A stretch of DNA of 16,128 bases from Syntrophobacterales bacterium (GTDB lineage: Bacteria; Desulfobacterota; Desulfobaccia; Desulfobaccales; 0-14-0-80-60-11): positions 1 through 16,128 of the forward strand of contig JALNYP010000076.1 of the NCBI GenBank assembly GCA_023229795.1, in the 5' to 3' direction. Position 1 is the stretch's first letter, and every line of letters starts with the position of its first letter. A program made the position numbers and the translations under genes. The notes beneath the pieces were generated by a model, which saw only the letters and a list, made by a program, of their open reading frames with translations, ran no database searches and was not told where the DNA came from. Shown in pieces: positions 7,171-13,554 of the stretch.

Positions 7171-7725
7171 TCATCCGGCCTGAACCAGAGAAAATAACAA
7201 ATCTTTGATTTTCTCAAATTGTCCCGGGTCGATTTTGCCGGTGGCCGCGTACCTGATCAGGCCATGCTTGTCGATGATCAGAAAATTGCTGTCCCCGGTT
7301 TGCATGTGGTAGTCCGCGCACATCCGCCGGTTCCAATCGCCGAAGATCGTGAAGCCTTCTTTACGGGAGTGCTCCCGGAGCTGGCTTTTCCAGATGGGCA
7401 AGGTGGGCCAGGTTGATTCCGAACAATCTATCACCACCAGCCGGAAGACATCGTTTTGGACATTGGCCGGCTGCACCCGGTAATAGTGCTTCAATTCGTT
7501 CTTCAAGGCCAGATTTTTCTTGATCACATGCCGGGATTCATAGAAGAGCACGACCACTTTGCCCCGAACCATATCCAGGGAGAGTTTCCGGTTGTCCCCG
7601 GATTCCACCAGGAAGTTCGGAGCCGGTTTACCCGGCGCCGGCAGGGAAGCCCAGGAGGTCAGAGACCAGCCGCCCAGCGCCAAGGCCACGCTGATTAATA
7701 AGGTGATCTTCCTGAGTATTCTCAT
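7171..7725 (-). CDS. Secreted thioredoxin-fold protein, YtfJ-like
   Basis: This is a 184-aa exported protein of the thioredoxin/peroxiredoxin-like superfamily. I start it at ATG 7725 because GGAG lies nine nt before and the product then opens with a clear signal peptide: MRILRK, a hydrophobic core, and a likely cut after SWA near residue 26. The mature part begins PAPGKPAPNFLV, the usual start of AhpC/TSA-type domains, followed by GKVVVLFYESRH where a redox family would place its cysteine. It ends NFLIIDKHGLIRYAATGKID, close in pattern to the end of Escherichia coli YtfJ. No CxxC is present and its two cysteines (in VIDCSES and RRMCADY) are not in the canonical positions, so it is probably not a disulfide reductase. 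An in-frame GTG at 7746 is an alternative start. Role is unknown; likely periplasmic. Confidence 0.7.
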   Translation of the reverse strand: MRILRKITLLISVALALGGWSLTSWASLPAPGKPAPNFLVESGDNRKLSLDMVRGKVVVLFYESRHVIKKNLALKNELKHYYRVQPANVQNDVFRLVVIDCSESTWPTLPIWKSQLREHSRKEGFTIFGDWNRRMCADYHMQTGDSNFLIIDKHGLIRYAATGKIDPGQFEKIKDLLFSLVQAG

Positions 7726-7824
7726 CTTTTCATTCTCCGCTGACACATAAATCTGACTGCATTTTTTAAGATAAGGCTGGTCCTTTCTTTCTGCAAATTA
7801 TCCTCAATTGCCGGCTCGAGCCGG

Positions 7825-9009
7825 TTACCGTGCCACCAAAGGCCGCAGGCGCTCGCTGATCAGCCGGGCGGCCAGTTGCGAACCCCGGGTGTTGAGATGC
7901 ACCACGTCATACAGGTATTTTTGGTCCTGGGGGATTAAGGCGGCCAGATCGATCACCAGCACGTTGTTGGCCTGCCCCACTTCCCGGATGGCGTGGTTGA
8001 ATTTGGCGTAGAGGTCCATGAACTGGCTGACGGAAATACCGGAATCCGCGGCAAAGCCTTGCATGGCCTTGAGGACCTTGGGGTCGGGGTCGGGGTCGGG
8101 CTTGTAGCGGTTGAACTGGGTCATGAGCACCGGGGTGATACGCCGGGCCCGGCAGATGTTGATGAAGGTCTGGAGGTTCATCTTGAATTCATCCAGGATG
8201 GCGGCTTCATCTACCGTGAGCTTCTTGCCCCGGACATAAGCGAATTCGTCAACCTGCTCTTTCACTTTTTTGCCGAAGATCTTATGGCTCAGGATGCGGG
8301 TGGCGGCGTGGAGGTTGGGGATATAGGTATCCCGGGCCAGGGTGGAGATAGCCTTGAGGCCCGTGAGATTCTTATAGATATAGAAATTGACGATGGGTTT
8401 CCGGGTGGGGTTGGGGCCCCAGTAGGTCTGGTCGTAAATCAGGGCCACCAGATCATTGATATTGTGCATCATGACCGCGACGTCGGGCCTCAGGGGGATA
8501 ACCTTATTCAAGAGAATATCCAGGGAATGGAGGGAGTTGTTGCCGCCGACCCCGGAGTTGATCGAGGTGATTTTTTTCCCGGTTTGCTGTTCCAGAAGGT
8601 TGCCCACCAGATAGGGGTAACGCTGGTCTTCATCCACGTAAATGCAGGCCACCGTGGAGCCGCCCAGAAAGACCAGGGTCCGGTCCGGACGGTCATAATG
8701 GTGATAGGGCAGCATAAAGCCGTTGGCGTCGCTGCGCACCCGGTAGGGTTTCTGGACCAGGCCGTCGGAGTCCCGCACGGCCCGATCGGGCGGGACGTCC
8801 ACCGTGTCCACCAGAGGGGGCACCTCTCTTAAGTTGATGTAGCGCCTCTCGGTAAAGAGCACCAGGTTGCGGTTATGGTTAATATGGGCCAGAAGCTTTT
8901 CGGCGCCGTAAGTGACGGCCAGCAGGAACACCAGGAGACCAAAGACGAGGGTTTTTTTGGGGTTCCGTTCAAACCAGGTGGGCGGGGAGATTTTGTGGTG
9001 ATCTGCCAT
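7825..9009 (-). CDS. Membrane-anchored SGNH/GDSL-family hydrolase
   Basis: This 394-aa protein has one N-terminal membrane helix (about residues 19-36) and a large domain probably facing the periplasm. The SGNH blocks are visible. Block I is FLGGSTVA with nucleophile S118. Block II is NSGVGGNNS (151-159), providing the oxyanion glycine. Block III is HNINDL (182-187) with N185. Block V is DVVHLN with D368 and H371. Members of this superfamily are esterases or acyltransferases, and in polysaccharide loci they often add or remove acetyl groups. Next to glycosyltransferases that role is a fair inference, not a demonstration. A PDPDPDP stretch near residues 304-310 is encoded by a hexanucleotide repeat. 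The ATG has no strong ribosome site. It heads the minus-strand run 9009-5963. Confidence 0.85.
   Translation of the reverse strand: MADHHKISPPTWFERNPKKTLVFGLLVFLLAVTYGAEKLLAHINHNRNLVLFTERRYINLREVPPLVDTVDVPPDRAVRDSDGLVQKPYRVRSDANGFMLPYHHYDRPDRTLVFLGGSTVACIYVDEDQRYPYLVGNLLEQQTGKKITSINSGVGGNNSLHSLDILLNKVIPLRPDVAVMMHNINDLVALIYDQTYWGPNPTRKPIVNFYIYKNLTGLKAISTLARDTYIPNLHAATRILSHKIFGKKVKEQVDEFAYVRGKKLTVDEAAILDEFKMNLQTFINICRARRITPVLMTQFNRYKPDPDPDPKVLKAMQGFAADSGISVSQFMDLYAKFNHAIREVGQANNVLVIDLAALIPQDQKYLYDVVHLNTRGSQLAARLISERLRPLVAR
8080..8100. repeat. In-frame hexanucleotide repeat within the SGNH hydrolase gene
   Basis: Three tandem copies of GGGGTC (8080-8097) plus half of a fourth encode alternating Pro-Asp on the minus strand. 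Because the unit is six nt, gain or loss of a copy would change the protein by two residues without shifting frame. Confidence 0.7.
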
Positions 9010-9314
9010 GGTCTAAGGGTCTTAAAATTCGGAACTGCTGTGAGGCGGCCCAACTTCGACGCGGGCATGTTTTTCGAGTTATTATACTAGAAGTGCAAAA
9101 CTGATTGCACTGCCCTAGCCGATTTTCTTTCCCGTCACCCCGCCGGCCCTGGGGAGAAATACCCCTCATTCTGATACCGATTCCCCCAGTTTAAGCGGCT
9201 TAGAGGCCAGTCCGGCCGGGCCGCTCAGATCAGAGTAAATCTCGGACATTAAATTATATAAGTTAAATCAGTATCTTATAATATTCTTCAGGAAATTGGC
9301 GACAATTGCACTAT

Positions 9315-9331
9315 TTGGCACAAATTTAGCT
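9315..9331 (+). promoter_or_regulatory. Sigma-54 (RpoN) promoter of the CoA-transferase operon
   Basis: TTGGCACAAATTTAGCT matches the -24/-12 sigma-54 consensus: a perfect TTGGCAC, exactly ten nt between the GG (9317-9318) and the GC (9329-9330), and one mismatch in the -12 element (TAGC for TTGC). Transcription would start near 9342. Sigma-54 promoters need an ATP-dependent enhancer-binding protein, so the operon is probably switched on by a signal; no such regulator gene is in this window. Confidence 0.65.
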
Positions 9332-9341
9332 TAATAGTTTC

Positions 9342-9505
9342 ATGCACAAAACTCATCAAGTAATCTTCATAGCCGGCTCCAGTGGAGAGCCAAGACCTCA
9401 AGGAAAGGGGGTGACCGTCCCCATAGGCAGGAAGACTGGACTTTAGCGGACTTAAGTTTCCCTAAGGTAGAAATTCGAATCAACTGTAATGAAGGAGGAT
9501 TCTGA
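9342..9505 (+). other. Long structured 5' leader of the CoA-transferase operon
   Basis: About 160 nt separate the inferred start point from the ATG. GGCTC (9375-9379) can pair with GAGCC (9387-9391). GGGGG (9407-9411) can pair with TCCCC (9418-9422), allowing one G-T pair. A purine-rich stretch lies between them. AAGGAGGA at 9492-9499 is the ribosome site. I recognise no known riboswitch class. It may be only an untranslated leader. Confidence 0.3.
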
Positions 9506-10939
9506 ATGTCCGATGAACTGAAAAAAGAGGTTCAAGAAGCACCGTTACTGTGGCCTCTGACCCCAATCCCGACTTTTGAAGAAGTCTACGACCCCAAAAT
9601 CTGCACCGAGGCGTCGCGGGAAATCTCCACCATCATGGAGGGGTGGCTCCACCCCAAGCATGAGATGGCCAAACCCGAGGCCCTGGGCAAAATCCGGGTC
9701 CTGGAATGCGGCCACGGCGGCCTCCAGGTCAACTCCATGCAGGCCGGCGGCTACCTGGGCGAACTGGGCGCCAACGTCATCATGGTGGAACCCCCCGGCG
9801 GCTCCCCCCTCCGGAAGCTGGTGGCCTTCGGCCGCAAGCGTTACATGTTCAAAGACAACGTCAACGGCGACCTGTGCGGCCCCACCTTCCTGCATGAATG
9901 CCGCAATAAGCAGTCCATCACCCTGGACCTGACCAAAGAAGAAGGCCGGGAAATCCTGAAAAAGCTGGCCGTCCATGCCGACGTGCTCATCGAGAACTAC
10001 CCCGTGGGGCAGTTCGACGCCTGGGGCATCGGCTACCGCCAGCTCTCCAAGATCAACCCCCGCCTGATCTATGTCTGGAACGGCCAGAAGGGTCAGTGGG
10101 GCTCTCTGAAGGACAAGCCGGGCGAGCTCTATCCCTCGTCCCCCTGCGCCTCCGGCTGGTGCCACGCCACCGGGCTGCCCAAGGCCTTCGGCGGCACCCC
10201 CATCCGGTCCGGCGAACGGTCCGACGACATCCTGGCCGGCAACCTGACGGCCCACGGCACCATCGCCGCCCTGATCTACCGGGACAAGGTCTCCGGCAAA
10301 GGTCAGTTCCTGGAAGTGACCTCGTCGGAAGCCCACGCCCGCATCCATGACTATGCCTGGGGTTGGTACGGCATGGACGGCTCCAGTAAGCCGCGGTACG
10401 GCAACTGGGACCTGGCCATCAACATCTACTCGGTGAACCCCTGCAAAGACGGCTACATGATGGTGGGCGGCGGCCATGACCGGCTGTGGTACCGCATCTG
10501 GAAGACCGTGGGCAAGGACCGCCCCGAGCTGGAAGACATGATCCTGGATGAGCCCACCCTGCGGGTGGTCATCGACCGGGTCGGCCACGACCAGCAGGTC
10601 AAAACCATCGTCTGCCTCACCGACTGGATGAAGGACTACACACGGGAAGAATGTCGCAAGAAGCTGCTGGAAGAAGAAGTGGCCGCCGGCGGCGTCTCCT
10701 TCATAGACGAAGTGGCGGAAGAGCCCCATTACAAGTACCGGGGCATGGTGCGGGCCATCGAGACGGCCCACTACGGCAAGGTGCTGTTCTGCGGCTCCCT
10801 GTTCTATGGCCACCGGACTCCGGGCCGGGTCAAAGACCTGGGCCGCCCCGTGGGTTATGACAACAGCGATGTTTACCGCAAGCTTCTCGGCTTCGACACG
10901 CCAAAGTTGAATGGGCTGTACGAAAAAGGGCTCATCTAA
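9506..10939 (+). CDS. Class III (CaiB/BaiF) CoA-transferase homologue lacking the catalytic Asp, BbsE-like
   Basis: This 477-aa protein is of the class III CoA-transferase family, whose members move CoA between carboxylic acids through an aspartyl-CoA intermediate. The family fold is evident from ECGHGGLQVNSMQAGGYLGE (67-86), ANVIMVEPPGG (89-99), KQSITLDLTKEEG (135-147) and INPRLIYVWNGQKGQWG (183-199). Where active members read YD at the catalytic site (Asp169 of formyl-CoA transferase), this one reads ELYPSSPCASG (207-217) with no aspartate. It is longer than the usual 400 aa, having about 60 extra N-terminal residues. AAGGAGGA is well placed before the ATG. The next gene, 18 nt downstream, is a paralogue that keeps the aspartate, so this is most likely the non-catalytic partner of a heteromer, as in BbsEF. 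Substrate unknown. Confidence 0.85.
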   Translation: MSDELKKEVQEAPLLWPLTPIPTFEEVYDPKICTEASREISTIMEGWLHPKHEMAKPEALGKIRVLECGHGGLQVNSMQAGGYLGELGANVIMVEPPGGSPLRKLVAFGRKRYMFKDNVNGDLCGPTFLHECRNKQSITLDLTKEEGREILKKLAVHADVLIENYPVGQFDAWGIGYRQLSKINPRLIYVWNGQKGQWGSLKDKPGELYPSSPCASGWCHATGLPKAFGGTPIRSGERSDDILAGNLTAHGTIAALIYRDKVSGKGQFLEVTSSEAHARIHDYAWGWYGMDGSSKPRYGNWDLAINIYSVNPCKDGYMMVGGGHDRLWYRIWKTVGKDRPELEDMILDEPTLRVVIDRVGHDQQVKTIVCLTDWMKDYTREECRKKLLEEEVAAGGVSFIDEVAEEPHYKYRGMVRAIETAHYGKVLFCGSLFYGHRTPGRVKDLGRPVGYDNSDVYRKLLGFDTPKLNGLYEKGLI

Positions 10940-10957
10940 TAGAGGGGGTTAGGAAAT

Positions 10958-12316
10958 ATGGCAGATCTGGACAAACTACCCTTTGAAGAATATTGTAAGA
11001 CCGTATTCAACAAAGACACGCTGGCAGAGAAACCCGAATCCCTGAACGGCTATCGGGTCCTGTCCTGCACCCAGTACATCCTGGGGCCCTGCGCCGCCGC
11101 CTACCTGGGCGAGCTGGGGGCCGAGGTCATCAAGGTCGAGGTGCCCCGCCTGGGTGAGCCCATGCGTCACTGCTCGCCTTACAACGAGTCCTGGTTTTAT
11201 CCGGTATCCCGGTGGAACCCGGGCCGCGGCACTTCGCCGGCCTTCCAGGGCGCCAACCACAACGAGTACTTCGTCACCCTGGACTACCGCAAACCGGAAG
11301 CCAAGGAACTCTTCTACAACATGGTAGCGAAGACCGACGCCATGGTCTGGAACTACCGGCCCGGCACCTTCGACCGGTGGAAGATCGGCTACGGCGCTTG
11401 CAAAGAAGTGAACCCTCGCATCGTGTTGGCCTGGTGCGGCGGCTTCGGCGGCTTCGGCCCCGGCCGGAACTGGGCTTCCTACGATATTCTGGGCCAAGCC
11501 AAGGGCGGCGTCTTTTCCTTCACCGGCCACCGGGCTGGTCGGGCCTCCGCCGGCTTCCCCAGCAAGCACACCACCTGGATCATGGACTACTCGGTGGGCA
11601 TGCTGGTCTCCACCGCCATGCTGGCCGGCCTCTACTGGCGGGATACGGTGTCCAACCTGGGCAACTACTTCGAGTGCTCCCAGGTGCAGGGTTCCACCCG
11701 GTACACCGAGTACGGTCTGCCCCTGTGGGGCCGCACCGGCATCGTCCGCATGCGTTGGGGCAACTGGGACACTGAGATCTGCGTCAACGGCATCTGCGCC
11801 TGCGGCCTGTCTTCCTACCCCCATTCGGACCATCCGGCGGAGAAGGAAGAGGGCTACATCTGCGTCCAGGCCTACACGGACGAAGATTTTGGCAAACTGA
11901 TGAACCTCATCGGCCGGCCTGACCTGGGCAAAAAGTACGCCGCCCACGATGACCGGGTGGAAGCCAAGGCTCAGGAAGAGATCTATCCGGCCATCGAGGA
12001 GTTCCTGAAGGACAAGACCAAGGAAGAAGCGGCCCGGGTATTCACCTCGGCCGGCATCATTTCTCAGCCGCTGCTCACCGTTATGGAGGCGGCCAATTGC
12101 GAGCATTACCTGGAGCGGGGCTCCCTGGGCTGGTACGACGACCCCTACTACGGCGATGTCTTCACCCAGAAGACCATGTATAAGATGAGCGAGACGCCGC
12201 CGCGCTTGAAGCACGTGCACCGTCCGGTAGGCTCCGACAACGAAGAGATCTACCAGCGAGTCTGCGGCCTCAGCCTGGATCAGATCCGGGAGTTTGAAGG
12301 CAAGGAAATCATCTAA
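10958..12316 (+). CDS. Class III (CaiB/BaiF) CoA-transferase, catalytic subunit, BbsF-like
   Basis: This 452-aa class III CoA-transferase would exchange CoA between a donor such as succinyl-CoA and an acid substrate. Family elements are SCTQYILGPCAAAYLGELGA (36-55), EVIKVEVPRLGEPMR (56-70), NEYFVTLDYRKPEAKELF (102-119) and VNPRIVLAWCGGFGGFGPG (151-169). The catalytic site ASYDILGQAKGG has its aspartate at D176. It shares with the upstream protein the unusual R-x-GNWD motif (about residues 263-268 here, RYGNWD at 297-302 there) and a similar domain order, so the two arose by duplication. The tandem layout recalls succinyl-CoA:benzylsuccinate CoA-transferase BbsEF, but both proteins here are larger and a different substrate is quite possible. 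The ribosome site is a modest TTAGGA, so coupling to the upstream gene may matter. Confidence 0.88.
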   Translation: MADLDKLPFEEYCKTVFNKDTLAEKPESLNGYRVLSCTQYILGPCAAAYLGELGAEVIKVEVPRLGEPMRHCSPYNESWFYPVSRWNPGRGTSPAFQGANHNEYFVTLDYRKPEAKELFYNMVAKTDAMVWNYRPGTFDRWKIGYGACKEVNPRIVLAWCGGFGGFGPGRNWASYDILGQAKGGVFSFTGHRAGRASAGFPSKHTTWIMDYSVGMLVSTAMLAGLYWRDTVSNLGNYFECSQVQGSTRYTEYGLPLWGRTGIVRMRWGNWDTEICVNGICACGLSSYPHSDHPAEKEEGYICVQAYTDEDFGKLMNLIGRPDLGKKYAAHDDRVEAKAQEEIYPAIEEFLKDKTKEEAARVFTSAGIISQPLLTVMEAANCEHYLERGSLGWYDDPYYGDVFTQKTMYKMSETPPRLKHVHRPVGSDNEEIYQRVCGLSLDQIREFEGKEII

Positions 12317-12331
12317 GTTAGAGCGCGGTGG

Positions 12332-12352
12332 GGCCGGGTTCCCTTGCCGGCC
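12332..12352 (+). other. Intercistronic hairpin
   Basis: GGCCGG (12332-12337) pairs with CCGGCC (12347-12352) around a nine-nt loop in the 79-nt gap between the catalytic CoA-transferase and the 137-aa gene. There is no T-tract, so it is more likely an mRNA processing or stability element than a terminator. Confidence 0.35.
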
Positions 12353-12395
12353 TACCGGAGCCAACCTCTATCCATAAAGGGAGGAATGACTCGAT

Positions 12396-12809
12396 ATGAC
12401 TGAATTCAAAGTATCGTTGTTCTACGATTGCCCGAAGTGCAAGGCGCGTAACTTCTTCGATCCCTATAGCTACTGGGAATATTCCGGCAATTTCAAATGC
12501 GCCGGTTGTGACGTCCTCTACTATGCAGAGTGGGAAAACGGCCAGAGGGTAGTGGAGCCGGAAGCGGCCCGGGGGAGCGAATTCATCCTGCCCGGCTATG
12601 CCGAGACTCCGGATCTTAAGCCCCTCTCGGCGGAAGGCAAGACCTCGCCGCCACCGTTTGCCAATGTCACTTTCCTGGGCAAACCCAAGAATTGCACCGT
12701 GTCGGCCCGGGGCAAGCTCGTCGCCTGCACCCAGCTCACCCCCGAAGACCTGGACGGGAGCTGCTGGAAACGCATCACCGCCCAGAAGAAATTCGGAAAA
12801 TCCTGGTAG
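12396..12809 (+). CDS. Small protein with N-terminal zinc-ribbon-like four-cysteine motif, function unknown
   Basis: This is a 137-aa soluble protein I do not recognise. The N-terminal 45 residues form a zinc-ribbon-like unit: CPKC (C12, C15) and CAGC (C35, C38) separated by 19 residues rich in aromatic amino acids. A proline-rich linker follows (about 66-88, ending TSPPPFAN), then a short beta-rich part, NVTFLGKPKNCTVSARGKLVACTQL, broken here as residues 90-107 and 108-114, with C100, C111 and later C123. GGGAGG stands 11 nt before the ATG. It is third in the CoA-transferase operon and followed 39 nt later by another cysteine-rich gene. It might be a structural or regulatory subunit of the transferase, or a metal-cluster partner of an enzyme encoded elsewhere. 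It does not match the DUF35 zinc protein BbsA in pattern. Confidence 0.8.
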   Translation: MTEFKVSLFYDCPKCKARNFFDPYSYWEYSGNFKCAGCDVLYYAEWENGQRVVEPEAARGSEFILPGYAETPDLKPLSAEGKTSPPPFANVTFLGKPKNCTVSARGKLVACTQLTPEDLDGSCWKRITAQKKFGKSW

Positions 12810-12848
12810 CGGCGGCGTAACTTCCGAAGATTAGGAGGAATTTTTAAT

Positions 12849-13037
12849 ATGCCAGCGATTCTGTGCGATGAGTGTAAGAATTTTAAACAGACCTTCGACC
12901 CGCAGATGTCCATCGCGTGCCACGGTCACTGCCGGGCCATCGAATATCCTTTCCTGCTGGGCATTTTCAAGGAAGCGCGCCCCGGGGCCTTCACAGCCCC
13001 CAAGGACTGCAAATACTTCCAAGAGAAGAAAAAGTAG
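12849..13037 (+). CDS. 62-aa five-cysteine protein, possibly Fe-S or zinc binding
   Basis: This very small protein is preceded by an excellent AGGAGGA (12833-12839) nine nt before its ATG, so it is surely translated. Its cysteines are C6 and C9 (CDEC), C24 and C28 (CHGHC) and C54 (DCKYF). Size and spacing recall the small subunits of fumarate-adding glycyl-radical enzymes (BssB/BssC of benzylsuccinate synthase), which hold a HiPIP-like [4Fe-4S] cluster with four cysteines. That likeness is in pattern only; no glycyl-radical large subunit is in the window. A zinc-binding role is equally open. It is the last gene of the four-gene operon and is followed 19 nt later by a strong terminator. Its constant company with the CoA-transferases should be tested in other genomes. 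Confidence 0.78.
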   Translation: MPAILCDECKNFKQTFDPQMSIACHGHCRAIEYPFLLGIFKEARPGAFTAPKDCKYFQEKKK

Positions 13038-13056
13038 GATAAACTAACGTCAAACC

Positions 13057-13090
13057 GGGGCGCCGGCCAGCCGGCGCCCCTATCTTTTCT
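13057..13090 (+). terminator. Strong intrinsic terminator of the CoA-transferase operon
   Basis: GGGGCGCCGGC (13057-13067) and GCCGGCGCCCC (13070-13080) are perfect complements, giving a stem of about ten GC pairs with a four-base loop, followed by TATCTTTTCT. It closes the four-gene unit and separates it from the 105-aa gene downstream. Confidence 0.85.
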
Positions 13091-13107
13091 CCTCACTGGA
13101 AACTTCC

Positions 13108-13425
13108 ATGAAAGATTATTCGCTGTATTATTGGGATCGGCGTTTGGATGAAGCCGAGGTGGTCGAATTCTTGAACCAGGCTTGGGAAGAGCTTTACGAT
13201 CTCGAGTTCGACCAGGTCTTCGGAGCCTGGCGCGGGGTACACTTTGAAGCGGAAACCGACACCGTCCACATCACCTGGGAAAACATGTATTCCGCCCCCA
13301 TGATGATCTCCATTCACCGGGTCACCCGGGCCCTCAGGATGGATTACCCCCGGGATGAATTTATGGAGCTGGAGATGGCCGAAATCGAGCGCATCCGCCA
13401 GTTGCCGCCTGGGGGGAGAAGATAG
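13108..13425 (+). CDS. Hypothetical protein, 105 aa, acidic
   Basis: I do not recognise this protein. It begins MKDYSLYYWDRRLDEAEVV and is rich in acidic and aromatic residues, with alternating hydrophobic stretches (VHFEAETDTVHITWENMY, then MMISIHRV) that suggest a small alpha/beta domain. There are no cysteines, signal peptide or membrane helix. The ATG is preceded only by a weak TGGAAA, and the gene starts 18 nt past the terminator of the CoA-transferase operon, so it is either read-through or has a promoter I cannot see. The reading frame and codon use resemble the neighbours, which supports a real gene. Confidence 0.6.
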   Translation: MKDYSLYYWDRRLDEAEVVEFLNQAWEELYDLEFDQVFGAWRGVHFEAETDTVHITWENMYSAPMMISIHRVTRALRMDYPRDEFMELEMAEIERIRQLPPGGRR

Positions 13426-13436
13426 AAGCTGGTCCC

Positions 13437-13483
13437 GGGGGTAAGGGGTAAGAGTCAGGAAAAATAACCCTTTGACCCTGCTA
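13437..13483. repeat. Imperfect inverted repeat after the 105-aa gene
   Basis: A GGGGTAAGGGG-type arm faces AACCCTTTGACCC, giving a loose, interrupted stem. It may be a degenerate dispersed repeat or a weak transcription stop; no T-tract is seen. Confidence 0.2.
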
Positions 13484-13554
13484 AGGCTCGCTCATCCGGT
13501 AAGATAGGTTTATGGGATAAAATTAATGACGGGCAAGTGATAGGAGATTTTTAC

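Larger units (their letters stand above)
9010..9505. other. 496-nt intergenic region between SGNH hydrolase and CoA-transferase operon
   Basis: No convincing gene is seen here. From left to right it holds the start region of the minus-strand SGNH gene; a GC-rich potential stem in which AGCGGC near 9195 can pair with GCCGCT near 9222; a sharply AT-rich stretch (about 9240-9300) with an inverted TATAAG (9257-9262) / CTTATA (9275-9280) that could bind an activator; the sigma-54 promoter; and a structured leader. The change in base composition in the middle fits a regulatory region. Confidence 0.6.

Noticed and set aside
7993..8832. Plus-strand 279-codon frame opposite the SGNH hydrolase
   Set aside because: No recognisable domain and a composition expected from antisense of a GC-rich gene; the minus strand has all SGNH blocks.
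9455..9480. CCTAAGGTAG followed by AAATTC, similar to a conserved 23S rRNA stretch
   Set aside because: Only a short match; the surrounding sequence is not rRNA, so I treat it as chance.
9545..12364. Two minus-strand frames over 420 codons opposite the CoA-transferase genes
   Set aside because: Both mirror the sense codons, lack motifs or ribosome sites, and overlap genes with family-defining sequence.
13537..13554. GTG start giving the LsrF-like protein six more residues
   Set aside because: The TAGGAG ribosome site would lie inside the gene; the ATG at 13555 is properly spaced and begins like LsrF (DWGM).
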